64,000 nt of DNA from Eutypella sp. D-1 (lineage: Eukaryota; Ascomycota; Sordariomycetes; Xylariales; Diatrypaceae), in contig JAJTTP010000003.1 of assembly GCA_023313575.1 (NCBI GenBank), positions 992,001-1,056,000 on the forward strand. The letters are read 5' to 3'. A model generated the notes under the pieces. It was not told where the DNA came from and did no database searches. It saw only the letters and a program-made list of their open reading frames with translations. A program made the translations under genes and the position numbers. Positions 31,881 to 44,085 of the stretch are shown piece by piece (within the stretch, counting starts at the first letter, position 1; each line of letters begins with the position of its first letter).

Positions 31881-34840
31881 AAAGAAAGGAAAGAAGAAGA
31901 AGAGGGGGGGGGATACCGACTTCGAGGACTACGTCGGTAGGGGATGAATATGGGAGGCCATCGTTGCGGTGGAAATAAGGGGGGCGAGAAAGAAAAATGA
32001 GTATCGGTTCACTCGGTGCCAAAAAAGCTTATGCTTATGCTATCCTATTCATGGTTCGTGCTGAGTTCGGCCTTATTCTTGACTTAGTACATGAGTGAGA
32101 GTATTCCTTCTACTACGTGACTACAACCTACAGACGCGTAGATATAGAACTCATCCCGACCGCGCATCGCTGATGTCGCAGCCCTTATTCGCTAAGCCCG
32201 GCTGCCCCCCCCCCTTCCCCGAACCTATGTATGTATCCCCTTAACTATCAGTTATCTCTCATGACCGGAAAGGCCGACATCAGGAGCAAAATCATGGTGT
32301 CCCATTGTTTCTGTTTGGGCCCCTCCCTGGGGCATATGTATGTATGACCCACGATTTTTGACGTATGTACATACGAACCTCGACAAACCGCATTGTGCGT
32401 ACTAGGTAGGTTTGCTTGCGCGAAATTGACGGATATATGCATGTGGGTGGGGGCTTCAGAGTACATACACATACTTTTTACTACCTGGTACTGAGAAGCA
32501 AATCCAACATACGTCTATCTATCTACATACGTCCATCGTACATACACAGAGGGGGCTGACCGGAGGGGGTGGGGTGAGGGGCTGACTACCTACTTAACTT
32601 AACCTAAGGGGGCTAAGGAGGTTTGGGGGGGGGGAGGATTTCCAAGGTTGGGGGCGGGCTGGTTGCTGACTGAGGCTCTGCGAGTGCGGCGCTCAATTAC
32701 CTTCCTTTCCTTTCCTTGTTTCCCGGTTCGGTCGGTCTCTCTGCCCGGGCCTTATAGGGTAAGCCTGTTCTACCCTCTTAAGGTCGCCCGCCCCCCCCCA
32801 CCCCGTCCATTCCCATTTTTGGATTTTTAATGGGCGAGAGAAAAGTGGGCGGATAAAGTGGAGACAATTGACGCGACTAAAGTTTACAGGGATGGAGGAA
32901 GGAACGAGTCAAGAGCGCGACGGAAAACGGCTTAAACAAATACACAAGTACCTACCTAGGTAGATAGGTCGGGGTACGGCACATACATTATCAGCAGAAA
33001 TGAGGGGATTTTTATAAGAGATTTTAAAGAGAGAAGAGAGAAGAGAGGCGGAGGTCAGACGGAAGAAAAAAGAGAAAAGAAGGAGAGGGAAAAAAGAGTT
33101 TACTTAGGTAAGATGCAATAATAGATGAGTAAAACAGAAACCTACTATCTACCCGTGGACATACCCAAGTATGTACTTACCAGCCATCGTCATTGCCTAC
33201 CTAACCTAAGCAGTCTGCAAGTGTAGATAACAATAGGCAGGTACGTTCGTACTTCTTATTTTTTTTTTAGACTTCTTACAAGAGGATTTTAACCTACTTA
33301 CCCTTGGGAACTTCTGGGACCTTGAGAAACCTTCATTCAACTTTATACACACACATACACATACGTGAGAAACAAACAATTTTCTAAAAAGTTTTTCTAC
33401 TTTCAACAATCCATCCATTTCTAGGTTTATTTACATACGTATTTCTACACCAACACAATCAAGCTTACCTAGGTACCTACCTAGGTAGGTAGTTACCCAT
33501 CTACACTTAAGTATCTTGGTACTTAAGAAGAAGAAACATTTCAAGGTGAACGGACTTCGCGGATATTTACTTTTATATAAATAAAACTCAACTCAACTCA
33601 ATCCACACTTTTCCCAGCCATTACTGCTTGCCTGCCTGCCGACTTGTTTGTCTGTCTGCCTAACCTTTATCATTATCATAATAATCATCCTTCATCGTCA
33701 ATTGTTAATTGTCAACCGTCAATCGTCATCCGCACCCGAAAGCCGCACCGGCAACCAGGCACAACCCACACCATCACATCACCTCGCATCAAATTAACTT
33801 CTCCATTTACTCCTCCGTACATACAAAAACCCACCACTAATCCCTACCTCCTCCACCTTCGTACTTTATCGTTTATCGTTTATCGTACTTACTTATGTAT
33901 GCACTACTAGGTGACTGGCAGACTCGTTAGTTACTCTAGTTAGTGGGTGGGTTTTTCTTTTTACTCGCCAACCAGCCAACCAGCCAGCCAGCCAGCCAGC
34001 TAAGCCAGCCAGCCAGCTAAGCCAGCCAACCTTACAAGAGAAAAGAGACCCTCAATCCCTTGGACATTGTCGCCGCGCCGCGCCCCGCCGATCTTCGAAG
34101 GAAGGGAAAGAAGAAAGAGAAAACACCGTTTCGCGCGTGTCTCTCACTCTCATTCTCACTCTCACTTGGGGCTTTTATTCTATCTACATAGTAGTTGCCA
34201 TCCAAATCAAGTCAAGTCAAGTCAAGACAGGATCATATTACCATAGAGGCCACATTGCGACCATTCCGCGACCAACGACTACGCCACATGGTTTCTTTTG
34301 TCTTCTTTATTACATCGTATCCATATCCGTTATTATTCAGCTGGTCGAATCGACTTTGCCCAGATACTCAGATTAAGGGTATTTGACCCGGCCAGTCCGC
34401 GTCTCCGTCTCTGTGTCTCCGCCTTTCCGCCTCTCTTTCTCCGCTCTAGGCTGCGCGCGCGCGCATCGCGACCTTCGACGGGAGGGAAAAAAAGAGAAGA
34501 AAAAAAGGCGCCCCGCCCATAATCAATAACCCCCATACCTCATAACCCATATCCCACATCCCACATCCCACAATCCACAACCCACAACCCACCCACGTTC
34601 TCCGGCGCACTTTTCGCAGATTTACTACTATTCTTGACTGGACCCGATCAACCAACTTGGACCTAGCTTCAGATTTCAGACGAATCTTGTGGAATTTTCC
34701 CTTTCTTTTTTTCCAAGTACGCGACGTGCGTTCTACGTGTAGAGGATAGCTATCTACCTAAGTACCGTCTGTAATGGGGGTTTTCACATGAGAAATCAAA
34801 GTAAACCACCTTCAACAACCGCAGCCGCATCGCATACATC
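31881..34840. promoter_or_regulatory. long upstream region of the forkhead gene
   Basis: About 3 kb lies between the DML1 stop and the forkhead start. No coding exon is supported. It includes the DML1 3' UTR, three exact TACCTAGGTA palindromes (32953-32962, 33466-33475, 33478-33487), a CCAGC/CCAAC tandem (33967-34030), an AAGTC tandem (about 34207-34226), CT-rich runs (34138-34168) and many short upstream ATGs. A long, repeat-rich leader is common for fungal developmental regulators; that this whole region is transcribed is only an inference. Confidence 0.5.
33967..34030. repeat. CCAGC/CCAAC/CTAAG tandem repeat
   Basis: Imperfect 4- to 5-base units (CCAACCAG, CCAGCCAG, CAGCTAAG) run for about 64 bases upstream of the forkhead gene. 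It is non-coding low complexity. Confidence 0.85.
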
Positions 34841-37136
34841 ATGCCGCCCTCCTCCAAACGTTCCTCGCACAGGGCCCGTCGCGCTCGCGATCCCAGTCCA
34901 AGCCCCATCCCCACTGCACCTCTCGAACAGTCTTCGCCCTCGAGACCCGCGAAGCGTAGAAAAAAGGTAATTAACGATTCTATGATTCTATGTGTCTATG
35001 ATATTACCCCCCCTTTTTTTACGGGATATTCAAATATTCCAATATTCCAACACTCAAATAGTAGTAGCCATAGCCAATCATGCAGTCCAATGAACTGAAC
35101 TAATCCTTATCAATCTCGTTAGATCCAGGAACCTTCCTCCGAACCCGTTGACGACGAAGGGTCGAGCCTATTAACCGTCGACCAGTCCGCCAATCCTACA
35201 AGCAACGGCGAAGAAGTCACTATACTCACCCAGGTCATCCAGCACCTACAAACCGGCCCCGTCCAGGCAAGCACTGATCACGCCAATGCCATCCACGAAG
35301 AGAAGACCGAAGGCATTGAGGCCTACGCCAAGCTAGCCGCCCAGGACTGGACGTATTTTATCACCACTCTCTCCATCAATATTGGGAGAAATTCCGAGCC
35401 CCATGCCGCCTCAAACGATCCCGAACACAAGGACTACGTGCACATTGACCTCGGTCCAAGCAAGATCTACTCCCGCCAGACGGCTATCATTTACTACGAT
35501 TCCGACACGGGCACATGGTTTCTCCAGGTCAAGGGACGCAACGGCCTTAAGGTTGACAATGCGCCACTCAAACGAGACGATCCACCCCACCCACTTGCCA
35601 ACGGCGAGGTCATCGAAGCTGGCGGTATCGAAATGATGTTTGTTCTGCCCGAAAACATCAGCAGTCTTCGAATTCATCCCATGTATCTTGAACGTGCCGG
35701 CCTGAAACCACAAAGGTCAAGCCCCGTGCGTGAGACGAGGACCGCGCTCCCGAGCTTTCCGTCTTCTGAACTCTCCCACCATGGTCCGAGACCCTCCTCC
35801 TCCCGGGGCAGTCAATTCCAGCAACCCATTGCCCCCGCTCCCCCGGACTACAAGAGACCTGGCACGCCGCCATCAGCCAAAAGCCGCGCGACGACCGTTG
35901 TGAACAAGTCCCCCGCGCTCGGCTCGTCTGGCGCCATGGTTGTACACCAGAATGATGTGGACCTGAGCAAAGAGGAAAACAAGCACATAAAGCCTCATTT
36001 CAGCTATGCCCAGATGATCACTCAAGCCATCATGGCTACTGAGGAACACAAGCTGAATCTCGCAGCCATTTATCAGTATATAACCAGCAACTACGCATAT
36101 TACAGGTTCCAGCCAGCTGCTGGTTGGCAGGTAGGGCTCACTACCACATGATATTATGTTCAGACATTCGGACATTGAGGCTAACCGTAGTTCTAGAATT
36201 CTATCCGACACAACTTGTCATTGAACAAATCCTTCACAAAAGCGCCCCGTTCGACGGACGAGCCGGGCAAGGGTATGAAGTGGGAGATTGTGCCTGATGC
36301 CAAGGAGGAGATGTTCCGGGTTGCGTACAAAGGCGGCCGTGGTGGTCACCGTGGTTCCTCGGCGCCCTCGTCTCCTAGCCAACCCAACCAACTAAACTAC
36401 ATCACGCATGGGCCCAGGGAAATGGCGGCGCGGGACGGTGGCTCCGCCCGAAGGCGAAAAGTCTCGCCTACTGGCTCCCCAGCCCCAACCTCCTCCCTTG
36501 ATCGGTCACATATGACGCCAGACCGCAAATTCCTGCCTTCTGGCCCCGGTAGCGTCCAAGATGGTAGCCCGCTGCCCCGTCCCCGGAAGGGCCTGAGCGG
36601 TTCTGGGGTGTTTAGGGACCCGGACAACCTTCCTCGTTCCCCACCAACGCTCTCGTCCTCATATGCGCAGGAGGATGGCGCATCATTCGTCACCCCGGCG
36701 CCCCACAAAGTTCACCCTCGACTTGCGCCCCCGAGTACCGCTCAACGGCCCAGCCAGCATATGCCCACGAGTTCTCCAGCTCCCTTCTGGAAGTACGCCG
36801 ACATCAACACCACGCCGTACAAGCAAGACCATTTTGACATGAGCCCGTCAAAGCCTCTGGGCCTGCCTAGCAGTAGCAGTCCTCCCGCCCCTGCTGCCGA
36901 CAGGTCGCCCGTTGCTAGTCCTACCAGGTCAGGGCGGGCGCAGACCCAGGAGACGACCACAATCATTGCGGAGGAAGACGAGGAAGAAGAAGAGGGCGGT
37001 TTTGATCTTACTAAGTATGTGTCCTTTTACTCTTTAGCGCAGCAGAAGACTAACGGATCACCACAGGGGTTTCCAAAGCATCAGCTCGTACCATGCTCCC
37101 ATTGCTATGGGCGGATTTGTACCGAGGGCGAAGTAG
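34841..37136 (+). CDS. fkh2: FHA-forkhead transcription factor (Fkh1/Fkh2 type)
   Basis: Fkh-type factors regulate the G2/M gene cluster, morphogenesis and development from the nucleus. Four exons fit: 34841-34966, 35123-36130, 36197-37014 and 37067-37136, giving 673 residues. The N-terminus has basic nuclear-localisation-like clusters ([20 protein letters not shown]). The FHA domain begins near residue 118 ([17 protein letters not shown], then [10 protein letters not shown] and [11 protein letters not shown]) and ends near 205. The forkhead domain starts near K332 with [17 protein letters not shown], continues through [17 protein letters not shown] and is completed across intron 2 by [18 protein letters not shown] and GMKWEIVP. 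The C-terminal half is Ser/Pro-rich with several SP/TP sites (candidate CDK/MAPK sites, inference), an [10 protein letters not shown] patch and a final exon encoding [17 protein letters not shown]. The last intron is supported by a CTAAC branch site and YAG end. An out-of-frame ATG at 34788 overlaps the start. Confidence 0.94.
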
Positions 37137-38417
37137 AGTGTCCAGAGCTACACGAAAGCACTTCGTCTTTCCCCTCCTACGCTCTCAAACCGACAAAGAA
37201 GCGGCGCGCGCTACGGACATGGTAAAATTCGTCGTGGATGGTGGGGTCATGTACGTGACGCCTGATCGGGCATGGGGTGGGATCGGTCTTCATGTTTTTG
37301 CTTCCGACGATACCCCCATCTGGATGGATGTTGCTTGTACATTATGGGCGGTTCCGGGCTGAGATTATTCATCTCCAACCACCACCGGCTTGTGCATGAG
37401 AAGGTTGCACGCACGTGCTCCCCCCTCCTCAACTATAAAATCGGTCATCTGCGTGTGGGCATTTCCATTTTGCTTGATTGTACATGGGAAGGAGGGTTCA
37501 TGAGCCGATCACGCCAATGTATGAATGAATGAATGCTTAAGGTTTTCGGGAGAGGTACCCTTCCGCAATGTCAATACGATATGATGCAATGACAAGACTC
37601 TTGTTGAAAGAAAAGAAGGGAAAAAAACCTAAAAACGTAAGACTCGAAAGGTCGATAGATGTGAACCGAGGAAGGACTGAGTGTTTTTCAAGGAGTGACT
37701 GTATCTATATCTAGCTCCATCTGGTAGGTAGGTACGCAAGTCAAGAGTGACAGACATATGATAGATATGGTAATAGCAGGACCCTGAATTATTCCCAACA
37801 TTCTAGGTTCTTTCTTTCTAGCTACCGCCCCCCCCCCCCTCCCCCCGGCCCCCCACCGGCCTTCCCCTATTCCTTGATTCATCTTCTCATCACATCAAGT
37901 CTTCAATTCGCATGTCCGCCGTAGTAAAACGCCTGAAAGTGAGAGAGAAGAGGTGTGTATGCATGTTGATGCGCCTATGTGCCAAAGGGGGAGGGATGAT
38001 AGGGTCTACCATGTGTGAGTGTGTGTGTATATGTACAATAGGGCTTTCTCTAGATGGGAAAGCTGAGTGAAGTCTTGTCTTGTTTTTTTTTGTTCTTTTT
38101 TCGGTTTTGGTTCGTTTTTGGTTTCCTTTCCGTCTCAACCTTTCCCCCCTTCCGTTCCATTTCGATATTTTTTCCTTTCAAAAATTCCAAGAACCCTCTC
38201 CCCCGGTTTATGCCTGTACATATATACAATCAAACCCCCCCGCTGACCATCTAAACCAAGATGGGGTAGGGGCGGGTGTCTTTTGAGAGGGGGTATATTC
38301 AGGTTCCATGCAAAGTTATATGCTTTCCCACTCGTCCGCACTTCACTTCCCGTCCGTTAATCCCGAGGGATGAACTTCCTTGTCCTTTCCACAGTCTATG
38401 TAATCCGGCCGATGATC
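37137..38417. other. convergent intergenic region, forkhead gene to CLU1
   Basis: This 1.28 kb stretch separates two 3' ends. It has a C-homopolymer region near 37827-37850 and T-rich tracts near 38080-38180, consistent with 3' UTR and termination sequence of the two genes. Continuing the forkhead reading frame without the last intron would give an open frame to 37225 but loses the conserved C-terminal motif. No other gene is supported. Confidence 0.5.
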
Positions 38418-41400
38418 TCAGTACGCGGTCGAGCCGCCGGCGCCCACGCGGGTCTTGGGACCGGGGCGGCCGGGCCTCTTCTTGGCAGTGTTCTTGGCGG
38501 TGCTCTTCTTCTGCGCGCCGCTGCCCTCGATGAACTTGATGAGGTCGTCGATGCTCCTAGAATCGGGACCCGCGGAGGCGGAGGCCGCCGCCGAGGAGGA
38601 CGACGCCGCGTTCCGGCTGCCACTGCCGCTGCCATTGGCGCCGAGGGCGACGTTGCGGGGCGGGAAGCGGATGCCGGCGCGCAGGCGGCGGGCCTGGGCG
38701 TCCTTGTCGCGGCGGGCGATGGCGACGGCGTTCTGGGTCAGCTGCTCGAGCCAGGTCTCGGCCTCCTTGGTGTTGTTGTTGTCGGGGCCGAGCTCCTTGA
38801 GGAAGATAGTGTAGCACTCGCGCATGCGGGTCATAGCGGCCTTGGGCTCGCCATCGAGCGCCAGCGCCTGCGAGAGCTGGAACAGCAGGCTCGCGCTGCT
38901 GAGAGACTGCGCACCCATGACGCGGCCGCACACGCCCAGCGCCTCCTCGAACCACGTACGCGACTCGTGGTACGCCTGCATGTGCTGCAGCATCACCGCC
39001 GCGTTGTTAAGCGTCGTGATCGAGTCCGGATGGTCCGCCCCGTAGATCACCTTCCATAGATCCAGCGAGCGCTTCACGTACGCCAGCGCCGTCTTGCTGT
39101 CGCCGGTGCCGTGCAAGAACAGACTCAAATTCAGGTAGTAGAGCAGCGTCTCCGCCGAGTCCACACCGATGGTCCGCTCCGCCACGATGACCGCCTTGCG
39201 CGCCAGGTCCACCGCCGCGTCCTTCTCGTCCAGCTGGTTGTAGATCTGCGACAACGTCGAGTAAGCGCGCGCCACCTCCGGATGGAGGATGCCATAGATC
39301 TGCTCATGCAGCGTTAGTGACTCTAGTAGCAGCTCCATGCCGATCTTCTTGTTGTTTTGGATAATCGAGTGCCGACCGCCCTCCAGCGCTTCTTCCGAGA
39401 TGACGCTCTTGGGCGCCGAATCCTTGATGACCGGTACGATGTTGACGATGTCATCCGCGGCAAAGGTGTGCGGCACACTAGTGGAGGATGCCACCGATGA
39501 CGGAGAGCTATCCCTGGCCTTCTTGTTCTTCTTCTTGCTACTCTTAGCCTCTCCGTTCGTTTGGCCATTAGCGCCATGTGCGGTCGCCCCGTTCGTCTTC
39601 CCGTTCGTCGTGTTGGAAGATTCACTCTGGCTGAACTGGAAGTCCTTGGCTTGTAGCTGAATGCCGAGCTTCAGGGACACCTCTCGAAGCAGCTGCAGGT
39701 GCTTGATCTTGGCATGCCACTCCTCGTCCATGGTGACCTTGAATCGGCGGAGGGCCTCGTCCTCGATCTCCTTGCGCAGGCTCTCGGGAGTCACACTCGC
39801 AAAAGCGAGGTCAGCTTCGGGATACAATGCCTTGAGAGACTCGTCAATGTCAGCGGTAGGCTTGCTGTTGAGACCGGAACCCAACAGGCAGTTGAGGAGA
39901 TGGGCGATGCATGCGGACGTCAGGGGAAGAGGCAGATGACGCAAGTATTTAGCGGAGGCATGTTTAAACGACCGGGAGATCACCTCCTGCAGGCAGAGAC
40001 CGCGAAGGCGCTCGAGTCGGGAACCTTCACAGAGAGCCATGACGTTTCCGAGGTATCGCATGTTAATGCCGCGCTTGTGCAGCATCCGCGTCAGGGAGTG
40101 ACCATCGGTAGGGAAGGGCAGGTCCGAGGACTTGACATCGTTGACGAAGTCAGGAATGGCCGTCTCACGCAGGTACTTTCCGGCGTTCCGGACGTCCTCC
40201 TCATCAGCAGCCAGCTCCGCCTTCTCTTCATCCGTCTGGGGAACCTGGCCGCTGAATGCGTCAGGGTTCAGAGAGAAGTGGAATTTGGAACCATCGATTC
40301 GCTCCGTGGTTTCACCCTCGGTGCTCTTCTTGGCATCATCCTTGGATTCCTTCTTGGATTCCTCATCCTCTTCATCGGATTCCTCCTCGGAGTCCTCCTC
40401 TTCGGAAGACGACTCATCTTCCTTTGACGCGGCCTTATCTTCGGCCTTTTCATCGGCCTTCTTTTCGGTCTTCTCGTCCGTCTGACCATCAATGGCCTTT
40501 CCATTCTCAGTTTGCTTCTTGGCAGCAGCCTTCTCTCTGATATGGGCAAGCTCCTTATTGACCCACACACCCCACTTCTGCGCTCTGAGTGACTCAACAA
40601 GCTCTGGCCGCAAGACGGTCATGCGATGCGGGTAGGCAGTTTTGCCCTCCTCATCTTTAGCGGCGTCGCAGTCTTCCAGCCACAAGACATCGAGCGGGGT
40701 GATGCGGTACAGGTCCAAGACGTATTTCCGGCCATCCGTGCCCAGAAGGCCTTTGGTCTCGACACTGGCCTCCAAGTCGAACCGCTTACCATCCTTGTCC
40801 CATACCGGGTGTTTCTTGACCCTCAGTGCCTGCGAGAGCTTCTCGAAAGTGGGGGCGAATCTTTCATCGGCAGCGACTATGTCCTTCCCCTCAACGGCGC
40901 CGTAATCTATCGAGTTCTCGCCGGGCTCTCTCTGCTTAAAAATTCCCGGGACGACTGTCTGACCAACAATGCGCTTGCCGAGATAATCAATAACGACAGT
41001 TGCTGGGCTGTAGAGACCATCAATGTCAAGTTGGTTAACAATTCGCACTCCGTTGACATCCTTGCCAGTGGCGACCCGCGCGGCGTCATCTCCACCCTCG
41101 GAAGTGAAGGTACCAACGCCATCCGCGCCAAAGGAGAAGAATATATTGTTGTATACGAAAATCTGGGCGTCGCGGCCCTCAGTGGGGTTGAGAGGCGTGA
41201 CTTCACCCCGAGCAACCAGAATGGCTCCCCGAGAGGCAGCATCCGTATAATCTGCGAAAAGTTTCGAAATGAAGCGTTCCCTGAAGACACGGTCCTGCAC
41301 AGTCTCCTTGGGTAATTCCCGAGCCGACTGGAATTCCTCGTTCCAATCGCGTAGCGTGTCCGTATTATCGACACCCGCAATCAAGAAGCCCTCCTGTGTT

Positions 41401-42621
41401 CTCGTGATATCCGGGCTGTGGGCGCACATCTGAGAGGACTGTGAAGGAACGAGCCAGGGCGCGGCAGGGATAGCGTTGGTCATTTGGAATGTAGCGAGGG
41501 GATCCTTCCGGTTGTTATACTGTAATAACTGCTCAAAGGCCTCCGAGAAAGAAGGTGATATCTGGCCCAGCAAAGTTAATAGGGAGTGTGCTGAGCGGCC
41601 CTTGGGGGCAGGCCTTGGTGAGGGATCAAATTTGCTATTCGAGGATTTGTTGACGTAGAAGCCTCCCACGTGGGAAGTAATTTGGTGCTGCTCCCCCTCA
41701 TTGGTCGTGACGATCAAGTATAGCAGGTGGCCCTTCTGCCTAAGATGGTATGGTGGAGGGTTCCATGGCGATAGAGATATAGACTTGACGGTCTTCGGCG
41801 CTGGCTCTTCCTCCTTGGGTAGGAGAATTGAAGGGTCGGCAGGGGCCTCAAAATCGTATTTGCTGGCTTGGACGTTATCTAAGTCCTTAGCATCAGCAGT
41901 CACTGAGTCGAACAGCGAGATACCGGGCAGAATGCCATGAAGGGTATCAGTCCGGTCCCCGGCAGCACCAATCAAGTCCCGGATCCGAATGACATGTATC
42001 CTGGCCTCTTTTTCGGTGTAGGCATCTTCTACCACCTTAATCTCAGACTCTGCGACGAGACCCTTCACATCGGAGATTTGTACGAAGTCGTTGATTCGTT
42101 CCCCGTTGAACTCGAGGTGGAAACATGAGTACTGAAAGGCGGCAGGTAACTCGATGACAGACTGGCGCAATTCATGAACTTGCTCTTGAGGAGATACCTG
42201 GACACGGGGTCAGCCTTGAAGTCCAACTTCTTCTCATGAGGAGCAGTCATATGAGCTCACTAACCATCACATGGATCTTCTGGGACTCATGAGGGAGGAC
42301 AATGGTCAAGGGGAAAAAGGCTTCCGATATGTTAGCTTCTCCTGCATAGGTATCATGGAATCTTTAGAGTTATAATTACCGTCTCCTGCCTCCTCTCCCT
42401 CCCCCTCTCCCTCCCCCTCACCCTCACCCTCGGCCGCCTGGGCATCTGTGGTGGCAGTTACCTCGCCATTGGGAGCACTGGTTTCGGGAGCTGGCTCTTG
42501 GACTATGTTCAAAAACGTTAGCTTTCCCTGTTCTCGGAAGCATCGTGGGATATAAGCTGGGATATAAGCTCGTCATACCAGCAGCAGTCTTAGGAGTAGT
42601 AATCTCTTGCTTATCGGACAT
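38418..42621 (-). CDS. clu1: CLU1/CluA clustered mitochondria protein
   Basis: Clu proteins bind mRNAs for mitochondrial proteins, associate with translation machinery (yeast Clu1 was found with eIF3) and keep mitochondria evenly distributed. Four exons fit: 42579-42621, 42380-42502, 42265-42341 and 38418-42197, giving 1340 residues. Exons 1-3 are short and encode MSDKQEITTPKTAAG, an EG-repeat (GEGEGEGEGEGEE) and ISEAFFPLTIVLPHESQKIH, joined to VSPQEQVHELRQSVIELPAA, the conserved CLU N-terminal ubiquitin-like region. The Clu domain (about 350-600) includes DWNEEFQSARELPKETVQDR followed by VFRERFISKLFADYTDAASR. An acidic/Ser tract (about 650-700) follows, then LLHKRGINMRYLGNVM- and LRGLCLQEVISRSFKH-type blocks (TIF31/eIF3 region). 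TPR repeats lie at about 1045-1220 (HPEVARAYSTLSQIYNQLDE, ADHPDSITTLNNAAVMLQHM). The C-terminus is low-complexity Ser/Ala, then Lys/Arg/Pro. Length and layout match filamentous-fungal orthologues. Confidence 0.97.
42380..42502 (-). repeat. clu1: Gly-Glu repeat in CLU1 exon 2
   Basis: The 3' half of this 123-nt exon is a GAGGGN hexamer tandem (roughly 42386-42434) encoding alternating Glu-Gly. It lies in the disordered N-terminus of CLU1 and is expected to vary in length among strains. Confidence 0.8.
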
Positions 42622-44085
42622 TATGCCGACGTATGTATTTTCAAGTACGAGGATCTGGCCCGCGTATTACCACCGGCGCAAGAATAAATCCAATTTGAGA
42701 TATGTTGTCATGCAGGGACTGGATAAAGGGGTGAGGGCAAAAAAAAAAAAAAAGGAATTTTTGTAAAATGTAAAAAAAAATAGACTCGGCCCCCGGACTT
42801 TTTCTATGCACCAAGAACTGATAAAGAAAATATTTACGATATCCGCCCGTAAATGCACCCCCAATTGGAAGAATGACAACAACCTTTAGGCTGGAGAAAT
42901 ACTTTTATACAATGGTGAGAGTTCAAGAAGGGAGAATGAGGAAAAGAAAAAGAAAAGAAAATAGTGGAATCCCAGTTAAACTGCCAATATGATGCTGTTT
43001 GTTCAAAATAATTTTTTTTACCCGTTATCCGTCTTTCCTTCGGCTCACCGAATAAAAACCCGGAACGAAATTCTTCAGTCAAGCTAAACTTTTTTTTTCT
43101 TTTCTGCATGGTCAACATACCCGACTGTTTCCGCAGCTCCGGTTGGTCTATCGGCGAGTCGGGGTTTCGTAGGCGGCTACCCTTAGCTATTAGTGACCTC
43201 ACCATGCCTCTTTATCTTCTCATAAGAGCAAAGCCATAAGATCTTTAACGCGGGGCTAACCCCTCATTATGTAACCATTAATCCATTAATGCAAAGATGC
43301 TAGGGAGATGCAGCGACTTAGTGACGCTAGCACTTAAAGCAGGCATAAATGGTTGGCATCAGGCGATACTAGACTATTACGAGACAGGTGCTTAACAATG
43401 GGTTTCATAATGCAATAAGTAATATACCTATCACATCTAACATATCAAAGTGTGTAAGTGTCCAGGGCACCACGTATAAAGAACTTTTGGAAGATCACTC
43501 TTAAGACATGATCAAGCCTTGGGATACTTTTTACTAAGGCATGACTGTACGATATTGAATGTATCAGGGTATATGCAACTATCCAGTATTTAGATACAAT
43601 TTCAGTATCAGTGGAGACTTAATCCCAGGCCAAAATTAGATCAGAATAGGAGTACCCGTCAACCCGTATAAAGCTTCGGGCTATTCCCAATCAGGAAATC
43701 ATGTAAACAACAACAATCGAGAGGACCTCGGGAAGATTATACTAACTATAGCTTCACCAGTAATACCTAACACAGTAGGCAACCAGTATCTATTATTGCT
43801 GCATAGAAATTGTCCTTATTCCAGAAACCTCACACAAATAATCTGCTATCACGTATCCTTTTGGGAGACATATCTAGCTGCATGCAACTGAGTACACGAT
43901 ATGAAGTTTTGATTCACAACATATGATAACATTCGCGCTCTTAGTTTCCAGCAGCAGCGTCGCGATTACGTACATATCCAATACTGCTCACTTTTAGCTT
44001 GTCTAGTTTTACCAATCCTTTATGAGTGTCAGGTAGCCTTATCCAGGCGCGTCTTTTTGGATATCGGAGATCTGCATCGTTATCC
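42622..44085. promoter_or_regulatory. divergent intergenic region, CLU1 to the uncharacterised gene
   Basis: This 1.46 kb shared upstream region is AT-rich (notably 42735-42800 and 43240-43960) with oligo-A/T runs close to CLU1. It has no recognisable gene. Immediately before the downstream gene, ATG AGT GTC AGG TAG at 44022-44036 forms a four-codon upstream reading frame. Confidence 0.5.

Noticed and set aside
37015..37225. Forkhead protein read straight through to 37225
   Set aside because: A GTATGT donor, CTAAC branch site and CACAG acceptor define an intron (37015-37066); splicing gives the conserved [12 protein letters not shown] end and a stop at 37134-37136.
38370..39059. 229-codon open frame antisense to the 3' end of CLU1
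   Set aside because: Shadow of the GC-rich CLU1 coding frame; Ala/Gly/Arg-rich with no own motif.
44026..44085. Upstream extension of the uncharacterised protein by 20 residues
   Set aside because: The first codon of that extension is GTG; a eukaryotic nuclear gene should start at ATG, and the first in-frame ATG is 44086.
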